Shown here in pieces: positions 38,401-47,200 of a stretch of 64,000 nucleotides of DNA. A program made the position numbers and the translations under genes. The stretch comes from Carettochelys insculpta (taxonomy: Eukaryota; Chordata; Testudines; Carettochelyidae): positions 3,864,001-3,928,000 of the forward strand of contig NC_134167.1 in NCBI RefSeq assembly GCF_033958435.1, in the 5' to 3' direction. Positions within the stretch are counted from its first letter, which is position 1. Each line of letters starts with the position of its first letter. A model generated the notes under the pieces. The model did no database searches and was not told the origin of the DNA. It saw only the letters and a program-made list of their open reading frames with translations.

Positions 38401-41400
38401 ACATGGACTGGCAATGGGCCACAGATGGCTGTGGCAGCCGTGTTTTGGATTGGCTGTAGAGGAGTCACGCTCATAAAATGCTTGGCATTTGATCTCTGAG
38501 GTGAGGGAAGTAAAGCCAGAACTAAGTTTCAGCAGAACAAATGAGGCAGTGATCAGAGACATGGTATGCAGTGGTAGTTGGGACTCAGTGTTAGAGAGGC
38601 ACCAGTAAGGTAAATTCAGTGTTTAAAAACTCCTGTGCCTTATATTAATATTGTAGATTATTAACCCTGAAAAAATGTCCATAGTCTCCTTTACTTCCTG
38701 TCACTGGTATTTCCTTGTGGTTTGCAACTCACTTGGTCAGGGCAGTGAAACTAAACTAATTAATTTCATGGCAAGTCACTGTCACTTTTTAATTTTTGGG
38801 CACTAGCACAAGATTGTTCTCATTTGGTTCACAAATAGCCAGGACAACATTTCAACAGCCAACGTTCACTGAAGACTTTCACATTTGTTTGTTTTAAGCT
38901 GGGTGTCATTGCAAATAACACTTCAGGTGATCAGAAATGAGTAAGATGGGTGGGCAAACCGTATTTTTCTCTGTTTGCTTTATGCATTAAGCAGCTCTTT
39001 GTGTGGGGTCAGTTTCTGTATTTATGTGGACAGCAGCTTCCCACATTGTTTTGTCTCTCTGTAGCACAGCAGTAGCAGGCGAGGGGAAAAAAATTAAAAA
39101 TGGGAAAATTCGACTGTAAAAAATCACCAGGCTTGGCAGGAGGGCTGGGAGACAACTGGCGGGGGGGGTCTCTTAGGTACTGGGAAGTAGGTGTGTGAAA
39201 CTGACTAGGTTTTAAGGTGACATGTCTTAAATTTAACAAATTTGACATGGGAACATAAAGCTGGACCTGGGCCTCCTTGGCTTCACTCCCTTGCTATTGC
39301 AGTCAACTGCCTAATTGATATTAACAAAATAACGATCATAATGTTTCCTTTCAGTAGCACCTTCCATCAGCTGGGACTCCATTAAGTTAGTCAGCCTCAC
39401 AATGCCCATGGAAGTTTATAATAAAAGCATGGGATGAGATTTTTGTTTCGTTCCTTGTTCTTATTAAACTCTGGATCTAAACTCTCTGAAAGGGAAAGCA
39501 GGGCAGTCCCTTTGTCATGGAAGAGTAAGATCAGCCCAGTAAAAGGCGCAGCATGTCTTTAAAGCCCCACCACGCAGGGCTCTTGTTAATGAGAGGACTC
39601 AGGCTAACGGGAGCAGGGAGTCTGGATTGCAGCACGCTCACTCTAGTGGGAAAAACCCCAAAAGTTGACCGGAGCATCCTTTTTGTAACCAGTGTAGTGA
39701 GTGGCAAATCCCCATCGTTTTTCCATGCTCTGTGCAGGAAGTAGTAAATGGAGCTCCTCCACATGCGTGAAAGAAAGGAGCAGGGTTTCATCAACTGTAG
39801 CCTAATCATACCAGAGGTTTCACTTCTGTTGACTCACTGGAGATGCTCAACACCTTGCAGGTTTAGGCTCTCAAGTGCTGGTCAACCCAGCTCAGGAGAG
39901 GGAAAGGACACTTTCTGCATTCACGGTGATTTCTTTCCTCTTCCCCTTTTGGACTTGGAAATCCTCTTTGTCGTCTTCCTTCTCGTTTGGTCATGAACTA
40001 GTGCTTATGCCCCCGAGTCCCGGCTCATGACCCCATGCCCTGCCTTACGAGCAGCTTGTGGCTCATACCAAAGTAGTAAAGGAACTACAAGGCAGTGGTA
40101 GGGCCACAGGGCTCCCGGAGGACTAGCTCCGTTGTGCCCAGGCATTAATTCATGCCTTTCTCTTCTCCCGAGGCAATGTTGAGTGCTGTGTCTGTTTCAG
40201 GCTTCCCTGGCATTAGGGGTCTTCCTCCTTGGGCTGTGTTACTAGCCATCTCTTGGTTCTGGAGAGCCCATTTTCAAGTCAACGAGAGAGGCGAGAAGGT
40301 ACAGCTGCAGGTTGCTAAACCATTCTGCTCATTACATGCCAGCAGCTCAGATCTCTCCCCCCACCCCCGTATCTTTCATTGTCTCATAGAAATTAGAGCT
40401 GGAAAAGCCTAGTTTAGTCCCAGCATTTCGCTCTGTGAAATATTCTGAGCTGTGGGGCTTCCACCCCATTCCTAGGGAGCCTATGCCAGATGTTGTAGCT
40501 TTCACTGTTAAGAAAAGTTTATAGATATTCAGCCTACTTTTCCGTGTGTCCAGTACTGTTCCCTTACTTGTGGCCATACCTCCATTCCCAACAGAATTCC
40601 TTTCCTCACTACCTGTGTGCATGAAGTACATTTTGGATGCTAAGGGCACAGAACGCAGGAGGCCTCTGCTGGAAGCTTCAGGAGACCTAATTACGGTCTG
40701 TCATGTAACCTCGTGTCTTGAAGCGTGAAAAGACTCGTGCAGTTCACGGACCTGATCTGATTCCTTTAAAGATGGTGGGGGTTGGAATGAACCACCAGGG
40801 CACTTGCCCCACTCCTGCCTCTGCCCTCCCGGTAATCTGAGGACAGATGCTAACGCCCACTCCTTATGTCACATGCAATTCTACCTGAGCACCTTGACAA
40901 AACAGACTCTTTGCTGGGAGTTTGGCCAAGCAGATCTCTCTCTGAGATGAATCCATCCAGGCCACAACATTCTCCAGGGCTTTATTTTTTAAACCCCTGC
41001 AGGTTCAGCAGCGTGTTCCCCAGCCTGAATATGGCAGTGAAGAGGCGCGAGCAGACTCTGCAAGACTACAAACGGCTGCAGTCCAAGGTAGAAAAATACG
41101 AAGAGAAGGAGAAGACCGGTCCCATCCTTGCCAAGCTACACCAGGTACAGAGCTGGGAGACGGGCTTACTGGTAGGATTGAAGAGCTCTGGAGAGAACGA
41201 CACGGCACTCCCTATGTGCAGGGTGATGCACTGCATCTTCCTGTACTAATGTTTCACCCTGGCATGCCAAGTATTATTTTAGCACAGTAAAGGGGATATA
41301 AGTGGACGTAGTGTGGTGAAATTACGACAAAGAAAATCTAAGTACTATTAAGCTATGGGATAGACTCTCAAGGGAGATGATGGGAACATCATGGCTTGGG

Positions 41401-43658
41401 ACATTTACACTTAGATACAATCCTGCATCTGCAAGAAAATAAACTAAATGCTCTTTTGTCTTTCAGTATCTCAGATCTGTACCGAAGTTCCTTAGGACAG
41501 GCAGATTGTTTCAGGGCATACCACTGTTATGTGACAACACTGGGTAAATTAAGAGCACTCAGAATAAAGTCCACATGATCTGGAGAGCACAGTAAGAGCA
41601 GCCCCTCTTTCAGAGGCAGCATTTCCCTTTACCAGCTGTAAGCGTCATTCACATTGTACGCGGTTGCTGGTTCAAAGCTCACCAGTCTTCCACAAATTTG
41701 AGCACAATTGTTGGGTTGGGTTTGTAAGTAGCTCTTCACCAAACAAAGTCATTTCGTTTGTGCTTGAAACCTTGAAGGACTAGAGTCACAGAACACACAG
41801 TCCTGATCGCTTTCCCCACAAAATTGTGTTAGAGAACAGCCCTATCAGTGTAAGCAGCTTATGTGCCTCAGCCCAGTAACTAAAGCTATGGCTTGAAAAA
41901 TGTGAGTTCTTTTGTACTGGTGATTTTTGCTAATGAACTTCTGGTATGATCTCATTTTTGCCCATGAAAATCTTGAATAAATACTTAAAGCCTTGGCTAG
42001 CATTGGAGCATATCTCCACTCACCCTAAAATATACCTTGGGCTCTTTCTTACCCAAGGCCGTGGTTTGTGGATGCAGGAAGCTTCCTCAATTAACACCCC
42101 TTCCCTTGCCCTCCTGTGAGTTGGAACACAGCCTCAGTTTGGGTAGCTTGCGTGATGTTAGACGGTGAATTTGCCCCTTTGAGCTTGGTGCAATTTTAAG
42201 CCCTTACTCAGCGGAAGTTATGCCTGTCTCTAGCGGACTGTCCCAACAAAGGCCCGGAACCTGTTTTTAACACCAAGCTGTGCAGCGGATTAGACCCTGC
42301 CAGAGCAGGACCAGCATGTGGAATCTCGCTACTAGCCCACACCCCTCCCTTTGGAATTGCATCAGGATTAAGTGGCAGACTTGAACATGTCTAGTGTTTC
42401 AACAACCACCCCCTCCTGCCCTTTTCTACACCACCTCAGAGACATTTCCCTTGCTCCCCACGCATCTGTTTGAAGACTGCCAGTAGGCCTAACCACGCTG
42501 AAGGTCACAGGCAAAGTGCCAAGACAGGCGAGACCCGTCTGAGGTTGACCTGGCAAATCCTGGGAGGGCATACACTCAGGGGAGCTTTTGTTGTCTTTTC
42601 TCCTCTGCCAATGTCGTGGGGAAGCACCAAACTGTAAAAATAATGGTTGTGTTTGCTAATATCGGCCCAGGGCTGGGAGTGAGAGGAGCCTGTGCTTTTT
42701 TCTGGGGGGGGTGGGAAGGGGCTGGCTGGCCGGCCAGCCAGTGCAGAGCACGCAATTCTCTCTGTGAGCTAGACCCTGCCACCTAAAGAATTCTTTATTT
42801 CTGGTACAACCTAGACATGTGACTGCTCACAGTCTTGGATACAACTCTCAAAATGTTCACTTTCAAAGCCAGTGTCCCACTCTAGTTTCCCCACCCCAGG
42901 CCCGGGAGGAGCTGAGGCCAGTGAAGGAGGACTTTGAAGCCAAAAACAAGCAGCTGTTGGAGGAGATGCCCAAGTTCTACAGCAGCCGTATTGACTACTT
43001 CAAGCCCAGCTTTGAATCATTGATCCGTGCTCAGGTGAGACTCTTACTGGGGGTGAGCAGTTGGTCTGGCCAGCATGAGGGGCCCTAAGATGGCCATAAC
43101 ATGCAGTTTGATGGCTCTGCCCACAGTCTCAGCAAGAGGCCCTGAGCAAAATATCTGGGCCCTCCTGTCCTGAGCTGTGGTTAGAGATTACACAGCTGGG
43201 GCTATGGCCATCATCATAATGCAGCATGACTGGGAGGTTTGTCTTTGCTGGGGCAGAGAGAGAGGGTGAGTAGCAGAGTCATTTGCTTGCAGCCACACTC
43301 ATCACCCTTTTTTGTTTTGGTACCTTCATGAGTTGTCAGTGGTGAGCCACAAAGAGCCTAGTAATGGGCTGCTTTGGCACCTGTGGCCAGCTTGTTCATC
43401 CAGCTGCTGCCATGCCTCACTGAGAAGACAGCAGCCCTTCTGTGTGGGTACAGCACTCCCTCTTGTGGTCACATCCTAGCACAGCAGGATGTGTTCTGTC
43501 TTCTCTCCCAGGTTGTTTACTACACTGAGATGCACACAATCTTTGGCGACCTGACCCAGCAGATTGATGAGCCAGGCCTCACTGATGAGCAGCGTGAGAA
43601 GGAGAATGAAGCTAAGCTGAATGAACTGCGTGCCTTGTCCATTGTGGCTGATGACTGA
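8385..43658 (+). CDS. BIN3: Bridging integrator 3 (BAR-domain protein), coding exons 2-9
   Basis: BIN3 is a BAR-domain-only member of the amphiphysin/BIN family (no SH3 domain). It is known to act at membranes and in actin organisation and cytokinesis. Eight exons join in phase: 8385-8433, 17824-17864, 18464-18525, 23338-23474, 24216-24256, 41003-41144, 42900-43034 and 43512-43658. With the missing exon 1 (two codons plus two bases of the third) the product is 253 residues, the length I recall for human BIN3, and it aligns with that protein end to end. The BAR helices fill most of the protein; basic helix patches such as AVKRREQ (exon 7) and the closing [10 protein letters not shown] are clear. 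All seven introns inside the window have GT-AG ends. The gene faces CCAR2 tail to tail. Exon 1 and the promoter lie left of the window. Identity is near certain; the function comes from the family. Confidence 0.97.
8521..8566. repeat. (GTGT)(GAGA)(GTGA)n microsatellite
   Basis: A compound simple repeat 60 bp after BIN3 exon 2: GT, GA and GTGA units in succession, then a G-rich run. Confidence 0.9.
15288..15540. repeat. Degenerate GCGGAT / ATATCCAC-rich repeat
   Basis: GCGGAT occurs at irregular short intervals together with its reverse complement type ATCC(A/G)C and TATATCCATG. This gives a self-complementary, low-complexity block of about 250 bp. I believe it is a dispersed repeat but cannot name it. 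Confidence 0.55.
16409..16836. mobile_element. Older MITE interrupted by the 16645-16791 element
   Basis: The left end TAGACCATGTCTGTACTG and the right end TATAGCCCAGGCCTTA are diverged versions of the same palindromic ends. The younger copy sits between them. The TGACCTAG and GTAGCTAAGTCC internal pieces fit this older family. Confidence 0.6.
16645..16791. mobile_element. MITE with long terminal inverted repeats
   Basis: The left end AGGCTATGTCTACACTAGCC is matched by the reverse complement of the right end (GCTAGTGTAGACATAGCCT), and the match runs on for about 35 bp with few differences. No coding capacity. Length is 147 bp. Confidence 0.85.
17824..17864 (+). CDS. BIN3: BIN3 exon 3
   Basis: It reads [13 protein letters not shown] plus two bases of the next codon, between a cacag acceptor and the donor gtaagt. 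This is the start of the first BAR helix. The split Gln codon is completed by exon 4. Confidence 0.95.
17865..18463 (+). other. BIN3: BIN3 intron 3
   Basis: A short intron. Much of it looks like one end of a hAT-type repeat starting near 18013 (TTTTCAGTCAGTGGGTCACA). Confidence 0.75.
18013..18330. mobile_element. Partial hAT-like repeat
   Basis: TTTTCAGTCAGTGGGTCACA and AACCCAGG resemble a hAT end; the opposite end was not identified. It lies directly upstream of BIN3 exon 4. Confidence 0.4.
18464..18525 (+). CDS. BIN3: BIN3 exon 4
   Basis: It reads [20 protein letters not shown] in phase with exon 3, after a pyrimidine-rich acceptor (ttttctgtttcag) and before the donor gtatgt. It continues BAR helix 1. 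Confidence 0.95.
18545..18670 (-). repeat. MIR SINE
   Basis: TAAGTGACTTTCTCAGGGTC, then ACAGAGCTGAAGACTGAACAC, is the MIR core in reverse, just after BIN3 exon 4. Confidence 0.65.
20745..20955. repeat. Palindromic interspersed repeat, imperfect arms
   Basis: Arms 20753-20825 and 20827-20899 are reverse complements with a few mismatches, meeting at ATGCTGGACCAGCAT. They carry AGCATGAGCTTTCGTGAG and TTATAGACTAACAGAAAAG. The right flank contains CCAGACTAACACGGCTGCCC, typical of this dispersed family. Confidence 0.85.
21285..21490 (-). repeat. MIR SINE
   Basis: GGCACAGAGAGGAGAGAAAT, CCTGCCCAAAATCACACAGC and GCCGGGACTAGAACCTGGG give a good reverse MIR core. Confidence 0.8.
21602..21892. mobile_element. 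hAT-like MITE
   Basis: Ends CAGTGATTCCCAACCTGG and (reversed) CAGTGGTTCACAACCC fit hAT terminal repeats. The flanking 8-mers TTCTAGAG and CTGTAGTG agree at five of eight positions, a weak target-duplication signal. No transposase. Confidence 0.65.
23338..23474 (+). CDS. BIN3: BIN3 exon 5
   Basis: It has two bases completing an Ala codon and then 45 codons, beginning [20 protein letters not shown] and ending [10 protein letters not shown], followed by the donor gtgagt. It is nearly identical to the human segment as I recall it. Confidence 0.96.
23475..24215 (+). other. BIN3: BIN3 intron 5
   Basis: Holds a single-arm copy of the palindromic repeat (about 23.62-23.74 kb) and a MIR/L2 tail fragment near 24.1 kb. 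Nothing coding was seen. Confidence 0.75.
23620..23740. repeat. Single-arm copy of the palindromic repeat
   Basis: GAAGAAATGGGTCTGACTCA and ACCTAATAAATTGG correspond to one arm of the 34.1-kb element with several changes. Confidence 0.65.
24216..24256 (+). CDS. BIN3: BIN3 exon 6
   Basis: A short exon reading [13 protein letters not shown] plus two bases, after an aatag acceptor and before gtaagt. The split Lys codon is completed 16.7 kb downstream in exon 7. Confidence 0.95.
24650..24765. repeat. Single-arm copy of the palindromic repeat
   Basis: GAAGAAATGGGTCTGCCCCA, GAAAGCTCATCACCTAATAA and AGTCTTTAAAGCGCTACATG match the right arm and right flank of the 34.1-kb element. Confidence 0.75.
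24880..24960 (+). repeat. MIR/L2-type 3' tail fragment
   Basis: CGCTCCTAGCACAGTGGGGT, then ATAACAAATAATAAATAATC, is the forward tail. Confidence 0.6.
28610..28780 (-). repeat. MIR SINE
   Basis: TTAATCCCCACAACCTGCCT and GAGGCCACTCAGCTAGTCAG resemble a reverse MIR. Confidence 0.65.
29770..29925 (-). repeat. MIR SINE
   Basis: GGGAGAGGTTATGTGCCTTA and GCAGAGCTGGGAACAAAACT are a reverse MIR core. Confidence 0.65.
30233..33240 (-). mobile_element. Degraded CR1 LINE, endonuclease and reverse transcriptase regions present
   Basis: The - strand shows the CR1 second open frame in pieces: an endonuclease part at 33126-32704 ([29 protein letters not shown]), a linker at 32477-32049, a reverse transcriptase part at 31906-31235 ([32 protein letters not shown]), the catalytic FADD at 31117-31106, and the C-terminal part at 30696-30382 ([17 protein letters not shown]). 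Frame changes and stops separate these parts, so it is inactive. The 3' end shows the usual CR1 tail near 30233-30290. The first open frame and 5' UTR are missing or unrecognised. It sits antisense inside BIN3 intron 6. Confidence 0.92.
33508..33640 (-). mobile_element. CR1 3'-end fragment
   Basis: Tail-type CR1 sequence (GGAGTTGGAAGAGACCTCAG and the following CAGGAGGTCATT-like stretch), more diverged than the long copy at 30.2 kb. It lies on the same strand, about 270 bp beyond that copy. Confidence 0.75.
34095..34290. repeat. Palindromic interspersed repeat with perfect 51-bp arms
   Basis: Arms 34137-34187 and 34195-34245 are exact reverse complements around a 7-base loop (TGATCTG). The arms carry the motif AGCTTTCGTGGGACAGACCC. 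Flanks GAGAGTTGTAGCTGTGTTAG and GTCTTTAAAGTGCTACTTGG belong to the same repeat family as the copies at 20.8, 23.6 and 24.6 kb. Confidence 0.9.
36305..36412 (+). repeat. MIR/L2-type 3' tail fragment
   Basis: AGACTGTAAAATGCTTCCAG, GGCAAGGCCTTTGTCTCTGT and ATAAATAAATAATAATAAAC form the forward tail. Confidence 0.55.
37638..37958. mobile_element. MITE with GCTGAACCTCTCTAAT ends
   Basis: Left GCTGAACCTCTCTAAT and right ATTAGAGAGGCTCAAC are inverted repeats with one difference, about 320 bp apart overall. The internal part has TCATCCAGCA-type motifs near both ends and no coding capacity. Confidence 0.8.
38150..38245 (-). repeat. Probable MIR fragment
   Basis: TTACCTTACAGGAGAGGGGG and GTGACTTGTCAAGGAGAATG loosely fit a reverse MIR core; weak. 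Confidence 0.4.
40378..40640 (-). mobile_element. Old CR1/L3-like fragment
   Basis: TCATAGAAATTAGAGCTGGA followed by CACTGTTAAGAAAAGTTT and TATTCAGCCTA resembles the 3' region of an old CR1/L3 subfamily in reverse. Divergence is high, so the call is tentative. Confidence 0.55.
41003..41144 (+). CDS. BIN3: BIN3 exon 7
   Basis: One base completes Lys and 47 codons follow, starting [20 protein letters not shown] and ending GPILAKLHQ, before the donor gtacag. The segment is strongly charged, as expected of a long BAR helix. Confidence 0.96.
41145..42899 (+). other. BIN3: BIN3 intron 7
   Basis: Intronic sequence without a recognised element. A GGTTCAAA box-B-like motif near 41670 is isolated and not enough to call a tRNA-derived SINE. 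Confidence 0.7.
42900..43034 (+). CDS. BIN3: BIN3 exon 8
   Basis: Forty-five codons starting [20 protein letters not shown] and ending FESLIRAQ, flanked by a cccag acceptor and the donor gtgaga. It forms part of the BAR core with the YF and SFESL residues of the last helix. Confidence 0.96.
43035..43511 (+). other. BIN3: BIN3 intron 8
   Basis: Short intron between two well-defined exons. I see nothing in it. Confidence 0.8.
43512..43658 (+). CDS. BIN3: BIN3 exon 9 (terminal coding exon)
   Basis: Starts [20 protein letters not shown] and ends [10 protein letters not shown] with a TGA stop at 43656-43658. The 3' UTR follows. I see no canonical AATAAA downstream on this strand; an AATAAG variant sits at 44102-44107. 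Confidence 0.96.
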   Translation, partial: VVYYTEMHTIFGDLTQQIDEPGLTDEQREKENEAKLNELRALSIVADD

Positions 43659-44234
43659 AGTGCCATGGGAGCTGCTTCCACCTGCCATTCTCCAGGGGGG
43701 ACACGTTTTGGACACCTGGCCAAGTAAAGATGTGATGGATGTAGTTCTCAAACACCTGGGGGGGAGGGGGGGTCACACAACTATTTATTTAGAATTGGGG
43801 GTGGGAGGGGAATATACAGAGTCACCTCAGTGGGAAAAGAAGAGACACAAAAATAGCCACAAACAAGTGAAGTGAAGAAAAGAAAAAACAAACCTTTCCT
43901 GTTAATTACAAGTTGTTACCACACTGATGACTAAAGCACCATTTCAAAACTAAGTGCAGATGGCAGACCTTCATTTTCAAGAGCCCAGGCAGTGGAGCTT
44001 GCTTACAGCCACAGTTCATTTCCAGTGCAACCAGGTTTGTGGGCTGGTCCCTGCACCATTGCTTGCTCGCTCATAGTGCCTACCTCAGCAGTTGGCTGAT
44101 GAATAAGGGGTTGGGAGGGGGGCAGGGGCCTTCTCACATTCTGGTCCCAACATGTGGGAATCCAGTGCTGCTCCTCATGTCCCTCAGGCAGTGGAAGAGC
44201 TCTCACTGACCTTTATTACAGGGCTCCACCAGTG
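43659..44234. other. BIN3/CCAR2 convergent 3' ends
   Basis: The 576 bp between the two stop codons must hold both 3' UTRs. On the - strand a canonical AATAAA lies at 44212-44217, about 20 bp after the CCAR2 stop. No canonical signal was seen for BIN3; an AATAAG variant at 44102-44107 is the best candidate on the + strand. Confidence 0.7.
44212..44217 (-). terminator. CCAR2: Polyadenylation signal of CCAR2 (AATAAA)
   Basis: TTTATT on the + strand reads AATAAA on the - strand, 17 bp after the CCAR2 stop. Cleavage is expected 10-30 nt further on, near 44185-44200, giving a very short 3' UTR. Position and motif agree, but use is inferred. Confidence 0.7.
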
Positions 44235-44282
44235 TCAGTTGCTAACTGCAGGTTCCTCCTTCTTCTCTAAGCAGTTACTAGT
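44235..44282 (-). CDS. CCAR2: CCAR2 terminal coding exon
   Basis: A 48-nt exon after a cttccag acceptor, reading TSNCLEKKEEPAVSN and TGA at 44235-44237. Its EKEEPAxSN ending agrees with the human C terminus. It is easily missed, because reading through the previous donor gives a false ending at 44337. Confidence 0.92.
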   Translation of the reverse strand, partial: TSNCLEKKEEPAVSN

Positions 44283-47200
44283 CTGGAAGAGGCATGCACA
44301 CAAGTAGTAAGCCACAACACAGAATCAAGTGATTTACTAATCTCTCCCCCCCACCATTCCATAGACTAGATGGGGTTGGCCTACCTTCTCAACAATCTTC
44401 TGTATCTCCAACTGTAAGGGAACCAGGCGTTTTTTGTTCTCCTGCAGCAATCTTTGGAAGTTGGCTTTCTGTCGCTCTGCTGATTTCACCTGCTCCTCCA
44501 TCTCAGCCAGCTTGTGCTGCAACTCTTGCAGCTCAGTAGTCAGCCCTTTGTTAGTTGACTCTGTTGCTGAGAAACGGAGGTGGGCTTCCTCTGGGGATAG
44601 TATAGAAGAGAAGAACAGCTCAGCCCTGTCACTTAAAAAGGGGATCTCTCTCTCTCTCTCCCCCCCCCCGGCAGACACACTCACCCAGCTTGACCTCCAG
44701 GGTGTGGATTTTGCTCTCAAGGTACAGGCGGCTGCTTTCTGTTTGCTCTGCTTTCTCCAGCAGCTTGCCCAAGTTGAGCACAGTCCCATGGTGGGAGATA
44801 AGGTCCCCATGCTCTACTGCTGCCTTGGGCTGGGCACAAACCTCTGGCAGGGTGTTTGAGGCAGGCAACAGGGCAAGATTCCCTGAAGAAGAAACAAGAG
44901 CAAACCAACTTAGTGGTGAATTTCTCCCCCTGCCATCACAGGCTATCGTATCCAATACCTACCTAAAAGCCCCTCCTGAGGGACATGGTCAAGGCTATCC
45001 TGGCGGTTGTAGTGCAGGCTCCTGTACTGGCACACATACTGAGTCACTACTCTATTCACAAGCTGCTTCACCTGCTCCTTGCACAGATGTAGCCCCACTG
45101 TCATGAGGATCTTTTCAAGGTCTCTTCTGTGCAGGTAGCCACAGAAATTCAAATCGAAGTAGATGAAGGCCAGGAGGGCATCAAGGGGCAGGACAGCACT
45201 TGGGTCCAGTTCCTTGGGCTGCTGTGGAAGGCGCACACACATCAGTGGCTCCCCTCCAGGGAAAGGGGAAAAGGTGAGTGGGGTGGGTTGGCTTACTGAC
45301 CATGTCATGAAGTGAGGAGAACTCCATCTCGGACTGGTTGGAAGCAATGGATCTCACCTCAGCATCTTCTAACTTGACACCTGAAGGACAGGAAGATACC
45401 CCAGTTGTCTGCAGTGGCCAGAGGCTATGCACGCACACACACACACACTCCCCTGCTGCCCACTTACCAAAGTCATCTTCCTCATCCTCCCTCAGCAGCA
45501 GCAGGTCATCCTCTAGACTCAGCATGCACAGCTCATCAGTTGAGTCTTTGGGCTCCACTTTGCAGTCACCTTTGGCCTTCTCATCCTCTGTGGCCACCTT
45601 GGCACCATCACTGCAAGCTGGCTTCTGCTCTGCCGCTTCCACACTCTCTGCTACCAGTGCTACCTCCTCCTGATCTTGATGAGTCTATGCATAAGCAAGA
45701 GTTGAGTTGGTATAGCCTCAGCTGCCCACCCAGCTCAGCTACAACATGACCCAAGGGAATATACCTGCACAGGCTCCTGCTCCCTGGGTTCCTCCTCCTC
45801 CTCCTCAGCCTTGAGATTTTCTGGGACCTGGACCTCTTTCTCCTCCTCCTCCTCCTTCTCTGGCTGCTTTGCCTCAGCTGGCTCTTCCTTCTCTGGCAGG
45901 GCCAGCAGTGCTTTGTAAAGCTTGTAGCCAAAATCCCGCTGCAGCATCTCCTGGAAGAGTTCTGCCACCACTGCCACCTTTGGGAGGGAGAATTTTGCAA
46001 GTGCAGAGCTCAAAAGCAGAAACTCTAGGTACCATTACACCCATAATGTCTGACCTACCTCAAATGAGATCTTCTCCCTTCGTCTCCTGTACTCCAGCAG
46101 GGTGCAGAGTGAGAGGTTGGAACAGCTCCACTGGCCCCCCTGCATCACACATCTGGGGTGGGCAACAACGGCAGGTTCCATGGGGGGAGTGGGAGCTTCT
46201 GGTTCAGGCACTGGGTCAGCAGCATCCTGCTTGGGGGCCTCCACTTCCTGCTCGAAAACATCACAATGATTATTTGCTAATGAACTGATGGACCCTTCCC
46301 CCTCACAGCTCTTTGCTTTAAGCCAGCCCCCCCCACTCACCATCTCGCCTTTCTCCTCAGGGCAGGAAGGCGGTGGAGGAGCCCTTTCTGCCTTCTGTTG
46401 GCACATGGCCTCCCACTCTTCCAGGGAAGGCATGCAGCTCCAGATGGCTGGCACAAAGACCACCACAGTCTCCCGCTGCAATGGGTCTCCCTGCTGCAGG
46501 TACCTGAACTCAGCAAAACGGAACCTGGAGCACAAGAGGGAGGGTGAGCCTTACAAACCTGCCCATGTGCCTCCATCCCCCCTGCCAGAAGGCCTCCTGC
46601 TTCCCTCAGCCGCTAAAAACCAACCAAGTCACATGTGAGGCCAGGTTTAAGCAAAATAAAATCAGTTGCCACGGTTACTCAGCACAGGAATTCTATGTAT
46701 AGCCATGATGTAATCAGCCAAACCAAGGCACCTAACGTTCCAACATAAGGCTCTGGAACCCAGAGCAACCACCCCTGCAGGCAGTTACACCAGCCTCCTG
46801 CTCCAAGGGGGGGGGGGCACTCACCACTTCGTGCAGGCACTCAGATCCAGGCCAGTCTGGGCCTTGGTGCAGCGAATGGCTGTGCGAACCAGAACCATGG
46901 GATCAGACTCTGGCTCAGGGCCATCCAGAGAAGGTGACCACGCCCCTCCAATCAGCACAGCTTCATCTTCTTTCCTCCCCAGCAAGAACTAGGGAGAGAG
47001 CAGTTGTGAAGCCCAACAGTCCTCTGTATCCTGCTCCTCCTCCTCTCTACTGCTTTACCCTTATATAACAGAGGGTCTGACCTTTATTTGCTTCGTGGGG
47101 TGCTCCGGACTCTCTTTCTGCTCGCTGGGATCGTCAATATATAACAGGCAATGGCGGTAAAACTCCTCTAAGCCCGGGGAAGACAGCAGCATCACCTATG

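Larger units (their letters stand above)
24257..41002 (+). other. BIN3: BIN3 intron 6 (16.7 kb)
   Basis: The largest intron in the window. It carries a 3-kb degraded CR1 LINE at 30.2-33.2 kb, shorter CR1 pieces at 33.5 and 40.4 kb, the perfect hairpin at 34.1 kb, a MITE at 37.6 kb and several MIR/L2 remnants. The stretches 25-28.6 kb and 35-36.2 kb are unique-looking with no signal I can name. Confidence 0.8.

Noticed and set aside
41640..41700. GGTTCAAA box-B-like motif suggesting a tRNA or tRNA-derived SINE
   Set aside because: No matching box A or cloverleaf could be drawn around it.
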